NCBI RefSeq assembly: GCF_022539505.1
Contig: NC_061510.1
Location: 99,092,292 to 99,156,291, forward strand
Direction of reading: 5' to 3'
Length of the DNA: 64,000 nt
From: Lolium rigidum
Taxonomy: Eukaryota; Streptophyta; Magnoliopsida; Poales; Poaceae
Within the stretch, counting starts at the first letter, position 1; each line of letters starts with the position of its first letter. Position numbers and translations under genes: made by a program. Below the pieces are notes generated by a model. The model did no database searches and was not told the DNA's origin. It worked only from the letters and a program-made list of their open reading frames with translations. Shown here piece after piece: positions 45,943 through 55,671 of this stretch.

Positions 45943-46416
45943 TTTAATGTAACATGGAGTAGGACTCTTACCCCTTTGGAGGGATTTGAACCTGGGGAAA
46001 TTGTGTCTAGTAATGGTGACCTGAGCATCCTTCATCAAATAAATCACGCGTAGGTATAGGACGCTTTTTAAATTACTGGGCAGGGCTTCAGAAGGAGGGT
46101 GACAAGATTTTGATGATGGAAGAAGCAAACAAGTAGATGCAGGCGTGTCCTGTTTCCACGTCAAGGGCGTGGGACTGGCGCGAGGCGAAGTCGTGTCAGC
46201 TTGATGATTACTAGGAGCTGATTGTGGTGAACGATGAAGACATAAGTTGCTTTGTTGATCCCTGGTTTGTGATGCTTGTCGATGGTGATAGTTTCGACCT
46301 GGATGGGTTCCGAGATGATGTCTTTGTAACTAGTGTTTCTTTTCGTGCTTGATGTTTTGTTGAGACTCTTTGTGCTCGGTTATGATCTGGTCGCATCAGG
46401 TTTTGGCCCCATAGTG
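45943..46416. other. Unassigned DNA between MITEs
   Basis: No convincing frame or terminal repeat; the short minus-strand frames are not conserved-looking. Confidence 0.4.
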
Positions 46417-46426
46417 GTTTCTTGAC

Positions 46427-46856
46427 GAGAACATATCTAGTGCTACCACTCCTTTAGGTGCTACCGTGCTACCGTATAAAAAAACATATTTTATACGTGT
46501 CAAAAAATTATACGAAAAATTGTGAGTGCTCATGAAGCATGTTCCTACAACATCCCAAAATTTCATATCCAAAAACGACATGGACACTGAGAAATAAAAA
46601 AGAGAAAATCAGCATGAATAGTGCCATTTTCTGATTTGTCTTTTTTTGACACTAGGTAGCACTATTCATGCTGATTTTCTCTTTTTTGTTTCTCAGTGTC
46701 CATGTCGATTTTGGATATGAAATTTTGGGATGTTGTAGGGACATGCTTCATGAGTACTCACATTTTTTCGTATAATTTTTTGACACGTATAAAATACGGT
46801 TTTTTGTACGGTAGCACGGTAGCACCTAAAGGGGTGGTAGCACTAGATATCTTCTC
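46427..46856. mobile_element. Foldback MITE with ~200-base arms
   Basis: Left arm (46427-46630) and right arm (46651-46856) are inverted copies of each other over almost their whole length (GAGAACATATCTAGTGCTAC at one end, its complement at the other), leaving a centre of only ~20 bases. GTTTCTTGAC flanks both sides (46417-46426, 46857-46866), a TSD of 8-10 bases depending on where the terminus is set. Long arms, GAGA start and TSD length suggest a Mutator- or hAT-type MITE. The two mirror-image open frames in the arms are shadows of the repeat. Confidence 0.88.
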
Positions 46857-47720
46857 GTTTCTTGACGTCCAGACGTCACAGTGGATTTCCTGCTGGTGCT
46901 CCAACTCGGTTCATGTTTCCTATATATCTCGTTTCTCTTTTACTTTTAGTTGTAAAAGTGCTTTTTTGAAATGAGAGCATCCGCCCCAGCCTCTGCACCC
47001 AACCGATTTACACGGCCTTTATATTATATATCAGTTTTACATTCATGAAACACTCAAAGTCGCAGAAAAAATGATACGGGCATGACAGCCTATGTGGAGC
47101 CCAATTTTAGGACTCCATCAGCTTAATTATTTTATTTTATGTTTATGGTCATATGTGGGCCAATTAGGGTTTTTAATAAGTTGTGTGTTTCGACTTGGGT
47201 CCGTCTGAGTCGAACTAAGGAGGCCCACTAGGGGCTTGGCCGGCCACCTCCTCATATAAGGGTGGGCACGGCTAGGGTTTAGGGTTAGATCAGTTTTAGG
47301 TTAAAAATCATTGCGTGTGTTCACGTGTATCATCCCTCAGGGAGAACGGCGCTACCGTTTATCTAGTTCGAAATATATCCGTTGCGAAGGTTCTTGTGTT
47401 CATCAAGGATTGTCTAGCTCAGGTTTGAGGCGTATCGTTCATCGATCCGTTGCTTGCTGGATTCGTCCCTCTTCTCCAGGCTGCGTTCATCGCGTTGTTG
47501 GGAGGATCTACTATCCCGGGTTCTCGCTGTGAAAGATCGGGCAACACCTAGGAGGATCTGCTGGGATCCCCCTTATCATGTGGTATCAGATTTCTGGGTT
47601 GCTCACGAAGAGGTTTTGTTGATCGTTCTCATCGGATCGGTTTGCATCGGAGGAGTTTGGCTCTAGGTTGAAGGAGGTTGGTTGGAGGAAGATTGGTGCT
47701 GTCGTGGTTTCCTATCATCT

Positions 47721-48047
47721 ATGGCAGTTCCAGGTGCCAAAATCGCGGAATTTGGGGTTTGGCGTCGCGAGGAAGAAGCAAATTCGCGACCCGATCCGGC
47801 TCCAGGGCCGGCCGACCGACTCCAGGACCGGCCGGGCTGGTGCCAGCTCCGGCCAGACCGGGCCCCAGGCCGGCCAAACCGGTCAAAACCGGACCCCAGG
47901 CCGGTGCACACCGGGCCAAGTCCAGGGGCATCCGCCCTCCCAGCCGGCGTCCAGACCAGTCAGACCGGGCCTCAGGCCAGAAAGGCCGGCATGACCGGGC
48001 CCCAGGCCGGCTCGACTGGGCCGCAAACCGGCCAGGCCGGTGCTTAG
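47721..48047 (+). CDS. W leader ORF with TGPQAG repeats, 108 residues
   Basis: ATG at 47721 (MAVPGAKIAEFGVWRREEEA) begins a frame that translates the GC-rich repeat as recurring TGPQAG/TGPQTG units and stops at TAG. The 18-base DNA unit is of the type ACCGGGCCCCAGGCCGGC; a decayed form lies at the same place in V. It could be the N-terminus of the gag before a frame change or a translated simple repeat. Confidence 0.4.
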   Translation: MAVPGAKIAEFGVWRREEEANSRPDPAPGPADRLQDRPGWCQLRPDRAPGRPNRSKPDPRPVHTGPSPGASALPAGVQTSQTGPQARKAGMTGPQAGSTGPQTGQAGA

Positions 48048-48149
48048 TCCGGCCAAACCGGCTCGTTGACCGGCCACGCTGCTGCTGTGATTCCTTCGGC
48101 GGTCTTGTCTGCTACTGCTGTTTTGACCACAGATTCGTTTTCAGACGAT

Positions 48150-49843
48150 GTGTTTGGCGTACGGTGCTCGCGTGGCAAGAAGTCAAGTGTTTTTTCAATG
48201 ATTATCTTGACATTAGGCTGGGAATACAATGTCATGCATCCCAGCTTGATTGGTATCTATATCATTTGGCGACAGTTGAGGAGTATGAGGATTGGGAGAA
48301 GAACATGGAATTGGGTTTGAATCGATGTCGCCGATACAAAGGAAAGTTCAGTGGTTATGATGCATATGTTCTTGCTCACCAGCGTGTGGACGAGGAGTTA
48401 CACAATTATTGGTGTGATGCGGTTGACAGAGGAGAATTTGCTTGTACTTGGGAGGACTTCAAGACTTTTCTTCATGAGGGTTTCGTGTTACCATGTATGG
48501 AGGAAAGTGAGCAGCCGTCCGGAGTTGTGCATGCAATAGAGGAAGTGGGAAAGTGCATAGTTCCTATTCAGGAGGTTGGTCCACTACCAACAGTCACCAA
48601 GGGCGAGGTGATATCTTCAGAGAAGAAGGAACCTGGCTCTGGTACCATGGGCACTACTGTGACTATGGAGGAGGATGTACCATTGAGCGGGCTGAATATG
48701 CAACTCAAGAGGGTACAAGATGATGCTTGCAAGACAGTTGACATGGTTCAGCGATGGAGTTTGTTTCATACTCAGTGCATTATAAAGGGCAAGGCTTGCA
48801 AGTTGATGATTGATGGTGGTAGCTATACTAATGGCATTAGCAAGGCGATGGTGGCAGCATTGGGGTTGTATACATGGCGTCTTCCTGAACCTAAACGTCT
48901 TGAGTGGTTGAATAGCTGTGGTATGCTCAAGATTACTCACAAGGTGCGTGTGCCATTTATAGTTGATGATTATGTTGATGAGATAGAGTGCGATGTGTTG
49001 CCATTGGAGGTGTGTGGATTGCTACTGGGGCGACCATGGCAGTATGATCGTAATGTGACACATGCTGGGAGAGAAAATACATATTCTTTTATGCATGGTG
49101 GCAAACAGCGGACATTGAAGCCTATGGGTGATGATCATATCAAGTCCGATGTGGAGTTAGTGGTGCGTAAGAAGAAGTTGCACAAGCCTAAAGTGCAGCA
49201 TGAGGAGCATGATGTTCCGAGCATCAATGTTGGTGATGTTTCAGCCATGCCTGTAGATGACAAGCCAGTTCTTGTTGGTGACAAGTCGGATGAAGCTACT
49301 CCTATTGTTGATGAAGATGTGGCAGCATGTGCTACAGTTCCAGTTTGTGTTGATGCCAGTATACAGACTGACGATATTTGTGCTGATGGTGTTTCAGTAC
49401 ATATGGCGCATATGCGCGTGGGAGGTGTGGGAGGCGAGTGCGTCAGTGGAGACAGTGGGCAGCGGCACTACCATGCTAGGAGTACTGCAGTCCAGTTTTC
49501 CGCGACACCGCGGATGCATCGAGGCAAGGATGGATGTGTGAGACATTTATGTGGCCCAGGCCTTACACATCTTGTGCAGGGTCATGTTCAGCGAAACAGG
49601 GGTCCATCAAAACCTCGCAAGAAGAAGGTATTGGTGCTGGAGTCCAAGCTCATGTGGAGAAGAAAGGAGGTGCCAAGTGTTGTATCAAGTCAAGCAAGCC
49701 GCGAGGGAGTATGTGGTGTGGAAGGCAAGCAAGACTTGAGGATGGCGCGGGCGTGTGATGTTCATATCACGTCACCTTTTTCAGAAGACCCTCACGCGTT
49801 GGTGACAACGCTTCTTGAAGGGGGGAGGATGATACGGGCATGA
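48150..49843 (+). CDS. W gag-protease ORF
   Basis: One long open frame covers 47678-49843, but its first codon is TTG and the part before ~48150 is repeat sequence, so the true start is unclear; the first in-frame ATG is that of MELGLNRC near 48306. The gag-like part has LDWYLYHLATVEEYEDWEKN and TWEDFKTFLHEGFVLPC; the protease part has KLMIDGGSYTNGISKAMVAA (Asp-Gly-Gly instead of Asp-Ser/Thr-Gly, a form common in plant Gypsy proteases), RLEWLNSCGMLKITHKVRVP and LPLEVCGLLLGRPWQYDRNV. The end (DPHALVTTLLEGGRMIRA) crosses the polypurine tract and uses the first bases of the 3' LTR for its stop. No polymerase part follows. Confidence 0.75.
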
Positions 49844-50340
49844 AGGTCTATGTGGAGCCTAATTTCAGGACTCCACCAGCTTAGTTATCTTATTTTATGT
49901 CTATGGTAATATGTGGGCCAATTAGGGTTTTTAATAAGTTGTGTGTTTCGACTTGGGCCTATCTGAGTCGAACTAGGGAGGCCCACTAGGGGCTTGGCCG
50001 GCCACCTCCTCATATAAGGATGGGCAAGGCTAGGGTTTAGGGTTAGATCAGTTTTAGGTTAAAAACCATTGCCTGTGTTCACGTGTATCATCCATCCGGG
50101 GGTACGGCGCTGCCGTTTATCTAGTTCGAAATATATCCGCTGCGAAGGTTCTTGTGTTCATCAAGGATTGTCTAGCTCAGGTTTGAGGCGTATCGTTCAT
50201 CGGTCCGTTGCTTGCTAGATCGATTCGTCCCTCTTCTCCAGGCTGTGCTCATCGTGTTGTTGGGAGGATCTACTATCTCGGGTTCTCGCTGTGAAAGATC
50301 GGGCAACACCTAGGAGGATCTGCTGGGATCCCCCTTATCA

Positions 50341-50920
50341 GCAAGTGAAGTCCACCATCGGAAATACACAATGCAGACGCATGCACACACATCACAACAT
50401 CGCAGACCCCCTCACCTGCGTACCCCACCCACCGCGCAATCATGATTTCCCCAGGTCCAGGCCCCTCAAGCGGGAAGATATTTCTAATCCATGTTGGATT
50501 ATATTATAACTCGGGACATAGTACAATAATGATCAAAATGTAGGATCCATGCGAGTTTGGGAAGAACCTGACGACTATTGTGGATGAAACTAGAAGATCC
50601 ACTCTAGATGGTTATGGGCTTATGTCAGTTGTGTAGAACTTCGCCCTGTTTGCGAATCTTGGTGCTTCCTTATCTAAACTCGATAAGGTATTGACTTGCT
50701 CCCCTCTGAACCTTAGGGCAAACACCACACATATTGTACATATCTATATGTATATGGTAGTACGGCTACATCGTGAAGCACAAATAAACAAAATCATAAT
50801 GAAATAATACTTAAATTACATCTAGGATCACTAAAGGGGTTTTACTTCATACAACAATCAAGGAAGCATTACACACCACCGTCATAAATATAAAAATTGT
50901 CATGAATACAATAATGCATA
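50341..50920. other. Unassigned spacer
   Basis: No gene seen. 50495-50560 carries the reverse-orientation match to about 15436-15492. Confidence 0.4.
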
Positions 50921-51535
50921 TATAATATAGGGATTTCTATTTTCGTGCCCTCAGGTCCTTAGTTGTACTCAGTTTTCTCCAGCTCCTTAGTTTTAACTCA
51001 TTTTTCCCCAAGCCCTTGTCTGAAACCCGCAGAAGGAGCTCGGACGGAAGGAATCCGTTAAGTTGACCGTTCCGTGCTAACGAGTGGGGTCGTGTCGTTT
51101 GTGGGGTCGCGTCGTGTGGGACCGCGTCGAGTGGGGCTGGTAGGAAGGGACCGCGTGGGACATGACGAAACCGTGTTTGTGTGGCCGTAGCGTGTGGAGC
51201 CGTGTGGGTCCGGGACGGGGGTACGAGTGGTTTCTGTCTCTTTCGCCCAGATTAGCAGTTTTCAATGTACCTTTTTCCTCTCTCTCGCTCGATCTCATTC
51301 ATATTTGATAGCCCAAATTGGTAGCAAATCTAGAGCAGCTTCTCCTTCTGTTTTTTAACGCCATTCATTTCTTTATGCCTTCATTTTTACCCAATCAGGT
51401 AGGAAATCTAGGGCACAAATCTAGAGAGAAAATATAGGATAAGCTGCATACATCAGGCAACATAGCATAGATATATTCACGACATATCCAATAGTAGTAC
51501 CGATAGATACAACATAAGCTACATTTTACATGAAT

Positions 51536-52629
51536 TTAAGCTGCTCTACAGATAGAACATTCACATACATAGAGTGCAGTACGCACGTTCAACGCCTCCA
51601 GGTAGCGCCTGTGACTCGCTTGGAGGTTGCGCAGGTGAATCCCAAGTGCTTTGTGTTTGGCCACCAACGCATGTACGTTCACAGTCGTTCCAACTCTAGC
51701 GCCGCATCTGCCAATGGATTCAGCATGGTTCACCAACGAGTTGAAGTCGGTGGCGCGGAGCTTCCTGTTGCAGAAGGGCCACTTGTAAATGCCTCGAGCA
51801 AAGGGGCCATCGTAATGGCCGGACTGCAGCCTCCTTAGGACGTGACGAGTCTTGGTGTGGAAGGACTCGTCGTCGCTGTCGACGCCGCTGCTCTGCACCT
51901 GTCACGTAGCACCAAAGTTCGTGGAAAAAACACAGAGTCAATTGCAACGATGATGGAACAGAGAGTGAACACAAGATCATGCATGATAATATGGGCTCGA
52001 AAAAAAGAGGTAGTCTTAGTTACATTGGACACACTTATATCCAGGATTTGAGTTAGCAAACCAAAGATCATGCACAACAAATTTGTACACACCAATTGTT
52101 TACTGACCAAACCCTGAATCAATTTGTGCCCAAATATTCATCATCATCGGTACAAATCTTAAACAAAAGCAAATCACAAAAACTAATAACGCAAGATCTA
52201 ACACAAAAGGATTGAACTAGGAACAGACGAACACTAATAACGCAAGATCTAACACAAAAGGATTGAACTAGGAACAGACGAATCCTAATAATGCAAGATC
52301 TGACATAAATGGATTGAACTAGGAACAGACGAACCCTAATAACGCTAGATCTAACACAAAAGGATTGGAATGGGATAAGAACAAGGGAACAAAGGGTTAC
52401 CTCCGGCTCGTCGTCGACGATGCTGGTGTCGTAGGGGTTCTCCGGCGCGACGTACGGCACTGGTTCGTACGGGTCCAAGCGACGGGGGCCTGAACGGTGG
52501 CGGCGGCCGATGCGCCGGCGGCTGATGCGCCGTCTGCTACGTTGGAAGCAGCGACAGGGGCCTGGACGGGGCGGCGGCCGATTCACCGGCGGCTGATGCG
52601 CCGACAATGGGCATCTCATTCTTCTCCAT
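51536..52629 (-). pseudogene. XS-zinc-finger-like protein gene, two exons
   Basis: Exon 1 (ATG near 52629, donor GAG|GTAACC at 52401/52400) encodes Ala/Gly/Ser/Pro repeats (units of ASAAG.SAAA) and ends DPYEPVPYVAPENPYDTSIV-DDEPE, but the repeats and the end are in different frames. Exon 2 (51898, after an acceptor GACAG) continues VQSSGVDSDDESFHTKTRHV and then GPFARGIYKWPFCNRKLRAT ... NSLVNHAESIGRCGARVG ... VNVHALVAKHKALGIHL to a stop at 51536. Two cysteine positions, a following His and the AKHKALGIHL helix resemble the XS zinc finger found with SGS3-type RNA-silencing proteins; the first Cys is replaced by Trp (KWPFC). Similarity is by eye. Exon 2 is intact; exon 1 has frame changes. Confidence 0.5.
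52181..52367. repeat. 51-base minisatellite in the intron of the XS-like gene
   Basis: About 3.7 units of ACTAATAACGCAAGATCTAA... with period 51 (starts near 52181, 52232, 52283, 52334). Confidence 0.85.
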
Positions 52630-52977
52630 CGCCGGCGGTTTTCTTCGGGGTTTTTTCTTCGGTTGTGGAGAAGATGATGGGACAGGAGAGGCGGTTGCAG
52701 TGAGAACGTGCGTCGAGGGAGAGAAAGAGGGGCTCTATAAAGACGAAGGTGGCGTGTACCACAACACGCGTCCGCTATGCACGGCTGCAGCGTGCACCGC
52801 GACCGCGACACGAGTCTAACCCTGGGACGTTTGGTGTACTCAGTTATAACCTCGGGCCTTATACAAAATTTTTATATGTACTCAGTTTTCCCCTCGAGGA
52901 CTTAGACCGGCAAGTGCAATATACTCAGTTTTACCCTCGAGTAGCTGGTCAACAGAGAGTCAACAAATGAGATTAAC

Positions 52978-53055
52978 ATAGCTAATTGAGTCATTTCATG
53001 CGCAAAAAATTAAAAAATAGCTAATTGAGTCATTTCATGCGCAAAAAATTACAAA
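52978..53055. repeat. Tandem duplication of ~38 bases
   Basis: ATAGCTAATTGAGTCATTTC followed by ATGCGCAAAAAATTA occurs twice in direct succession. Confidence 0.85.
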
Positions 53056-53560
53056 ACATAGTGGCACCTACTCATGGAGTCTTCCTACGCAACCCGCCAC
53101 CTAGAAAACCTTAACAAACATATATAAATCAAGTTTTACCACAAATTGCCACTTCTCAGAATCACTAGTGTAGCTATGAAGATGCATGGTTTTCCACTGA
53201 AACCCCTTTGCAAAACATCTTTCCCAAAAACATAGTTTGTCTAAATGATGCCATAATTGTCACACTCATTTATATTTGAATGGCAAATAATTTGATGTAG
53301 CCCAATATGAATTATATTGTATAAAACACGCATTTTTCATTTTGTAATTCTTTTGTTTGAATCTCTTAGTCTATTTACTATTTATGTGCCCTTGGATTCT
53401 TAGTACTACTCAGTTTTGCCCTCAAGTACTTGTCACAAATGCTCTCGAAGCCCAAACTTATCCTGATTGGTTGAGCCGTTGTCACACGGATCAACTCCAC
53501 GAACCGTTGATCCACTGATCTAACGGGCAGTATACACCTCTCCGTCTCTTCGTGGCAACC

Positions 53561-53584
53561 TCTCTCTCTCTCTCTCTCTCTCTC
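53561..53584. repeat. (TC)n microsatellite
   Basis: 24 bases of pure TC dinucleotide; a shorter CT run follows at about 53598-53609. Confidence 0.9.
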
Positions 53585-53664
53585 TTCGTGGCCACCCCTC
53601 TCTCTCTCTGTCGGTGGAGAGTGCCCACCCCTCTATTTATGTGCAATAACGAGTTTGCCACTTA

Positions 53665-54283
53665 ATATAGTTTAGGATATAGTATTGGTATAAACATGAG
53701 GCATACATATTTGCGGATTTCGGTGAATGCATTATTTGTCACCCCTCTAACAATTATCAACTATCTTTAGCTTTCCTTTTCTTTTAGGGAATATAGTTTG
53801 GGATATAGTATTGGTATTTTGAAACGGCCCAAAAGTGGTATAATTTTGGTATAAACATGAGGCATACATATTTGCGGATTTCGGTGAATGCATTATTTGT
53901 CACCCCTCTAACAATTATCAACTATATTTAGCTTTCCTTTTCCTTTAGGGAATATAGTTTGGGATATAGTATTGGTATTTTGAAACGGCCCAAAAGTGGT
54001 CTAATTTTGGTATAAACATGAGGCATACATATTTGCGGATTTCGGTGAATGGATTATTTGTCACCCCTCTAACAATTTTCAACTATCTTTAGCTTTCCTT
54101 TTCTTTTAGGGAATATAGTTTGGGATATAGTATTGGTATTTTGAAACGGCCCAAAAGTGGTATAATTTTGGTATAAACATGAGGCATACATATTTGCGGA
54201 TTGATTTCGGTGAATGCATTATTTATCACCCCTCTAACAATTATCAACTTTCTTTAGCATTCCTTTTCTTTTAGGGAATATAG
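53665..54283. repeat. Four tandem copies of a ~161-base unit
   Basis: Units begin ATATAGTTTGGGATATAGTA at about 53665, 53791, 53952 and 54113, with a partial fifth at 54278. The first unit lacks 35 bases (TTTTGAAACGGCCCAAAAGT and following). Copies differ at only a few positions. Confidence 0.93.
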
Positions 54284-54382
54284 TTGGTAATTTCGGTGAA
54301 TGCACACACTAACTTTGAAAACAACTACATGTACATGTAACTGAATAATGGATTTGTAATAAGGTATCCCTTGTAACAACTT

Positions 54383-54978
54383 CTAGCGCCTGGTGAGCAA
54401 TGATAAGAATCCGATCGCAATTATACAACAAAAAAAACAACCAGCCATCAGATTAGCTTGCTTCTTCAACTCGATCAGCTGCCTTAACTGCTTGTTCATT
54501 TTCTTCAGTTCTCCCTTCACTTCCACCAGTCCTGCATTGGGAGCATTAGACATAATCGGAACGGCTCCTCTCTCCGCCGCATTCTCTACAGCAAGTCCCC
54601 CCTCCCAAATTGCGCTCCCCAATAGCGCCAATTGGTTCCTGCAATTGAAACCTCTGAACGTACACATCGATCCACTCGAAATGCCTGCATTTCTTCAAGA
54701 TCTGAAAACAACAACGTGAACCCTAAATCCCAAATTCGAGGGAATAACAAGAAAATCGAGAGAAAACAGAGAAATTGGAGCGAGATCTAACCTTATCCCC
54801 CTCTCTATATGGCAAGCTCTCGCATGCAACGAACTCACGTCCACGGTTGCCGTTGTCGTTCGTCTTACAGATCGACCGCTTCAGAGGCTCCTTGGCGTGG
54901 GCGGTCGAGGCATCTTGTCAAAGGCACGGGTCCATACTGCGGCCATGAAGAACGGGAGGTCGAAGAGAAACTAGACAT
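54383..54978 (-). pseudogene. GRF zinc-finger, coiled-coil, membrane-anchor protein gene (degenerate)
   Basis: ATG at 54978 opens MSSFSSTSRSSWPQYGPVPL-TRCLDRPRQ, the start of a GRF finger. After a one-base shift it continues EPLKRSICKTNDNGNRGREF-VACES and, across a small intron (54791-54702, GT...CAG), ILKKCRHFEWIDVYVQRFQL, giving the Cys...Gly-Arg-x-Phe...Cys...Cys.HFEW pattern of the family. In a further frame follows the rest: an Ala/Asn spacer, the coiled coil GELKKMNKQLRQLIELKKQ and a hydrophobic anchor (ANLMAGCFFCCIIAIGFLSL) ending LTRR at 54383. GRF fingers bind single-stranded nucleic acid in other proteins; the role of these short plant membrane-anchored forms is unknown. Two frame changes make it a pseudogene unless sequencing errors are involved. 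Confidence 0.65.
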
Positions 54979-55382
54979 CACCCGCCTGCCGGAGAAGGGC
55001 TGCCGCTGGCAGAGAAGAAGAACAATGGGGAGCGGGGAAAGAAAGGGGAAGCAATGGCACGGGCACGGGGATGGCTCGGGCTCCCATTTTGCAACGGTCA
55101 CCTGGGTAAGCTGTTGGTTCGGCGTGCTAACGTGGACAAGTTGTGTGTCCCACGATGATCTAGATAAGTGGAGACGTGTCCACTGCGGGGCACCAACTGC
55201 GGCCCCACTTGCCAGCACCAACCAACGTCAACTAAACGGGAATCCTCCGTCTGAGCTCCTTCTGCGGGTTTCAGACAAGGGATTGGGGAAAAATGAGGAA
55301 AAACTAAGGAGCTGGGGAAAACTGAGTACAACTAAGGACCCGAGGGCACGAAAATAGAAATCCCTATAATCATGGAAAAAAA

Positions 55383-55540
55383 TAGCACGCTATTTCGGCG
55401 CTAATAGCACGCTATAGCGTTTCTAGACAGCCCACGCTACATCATTCCGACGCTATAGCGTGCTATAGCGCGCTATAACATGCTAATAGCGTATTTTTTG
55501 GCCGACACTATTTTGTTATAGCGCGCTATTTTTTCCTTGC
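55383..55540. repeat. Palindromic GCTATAGCG-rich block
   Basis: About 160 bases built from overlapping words such as TAGCACGCTAT, CGCTATAGCG and TATAGCGCGCTAT, each its own reverse complement or nearly so. It lies directly between the Mutator-like element and the CACTA remains. Confidence 0.8.
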
Positions 55541-55671
55541 CTATAATATAAGTCCTCTTACGATCCCTATAGTCTAAATACAAAGTCCCGATGGTTCTCC
55601 ATTTGCAGTTATGACCTCCCTAAGTAAGAATCCCGCCAATTCCTCCTAAATTGCTCATACGCGATCCTTTG

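Larger units (their letters stand above)
47072..50340 (+). mobile_element. Non-autonomous LTR retrotransposon W (Gypsy, gag-protease only)
   Basis: LTRs 47072-47578 and 49830-50340 (507 and 511 bases, TGATACGGGCATGA...CCCCTTATCA) with a TATA box CATATAAG at 47253-47260. The primer-binding site TGGTATCAGA (47581-47590) is of the initiator-methionine tRNA type; the polypurine tract GAAGGGGGGAGGA (49817-49829) abuts the right LTR. No reverse transcriptase, RNase H or integrase lies in the 2.25-kb interior. The five bases before and after (AAAAA and GCAAG) do not match, so either the TSD is lost or the two ends come from different copies. Confidence 0.93.
50930..55364. mobile_element. DNA transposon with long inverted termini (Mutator-like), carrying two gene relics
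   Basis: The first ~155 bases (GGGATTTCTATTTTCGTGCC ... GTCTGAAACCCGCAGAAGG) recur inverted at about 55215-55364 with few differences. Immediately outside, TATAATATA (50921-50929) and TATAATCAT (55365-55373) agree in their first six of nine bases, compatible with a decayed 9-base TSD; a 3-base AAT reading with termini three bases further out is an alternative. Long termini beginning GGG fit Mutator-like elements. No transposase motif was found. On the minus strand it carries a GRF-type zinc-finger gene (54978-54383) and an XS-zinc-finger-like gene (52629-51536), plus several tandem repeats. Words like TACTCAGTTTTNCCCTCGAG recur inside at about 52841-52940 and 53405-53440, so subterminal repeats or decayed related ends lie within it. 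Confidence 0.7.

Noticed and set aside
46396..46974. Two nearly identical small proteins of opposite orientation
   Set aside because: They are the same sequence read from the two arms of the foldback MITE.
47678..48150. Start of the 721-codon W frame
   Set aside because: It begins with TTG and runs through GC-rich repeats that are open in several frames, so the N-terminal part is not supported as coding in this frame.
53561..54283. CRISPR-like spacing of repeats
   Set aside because: Units are directly adjacent tandem copies without unique spacers, and the DNA is plant nuclear.
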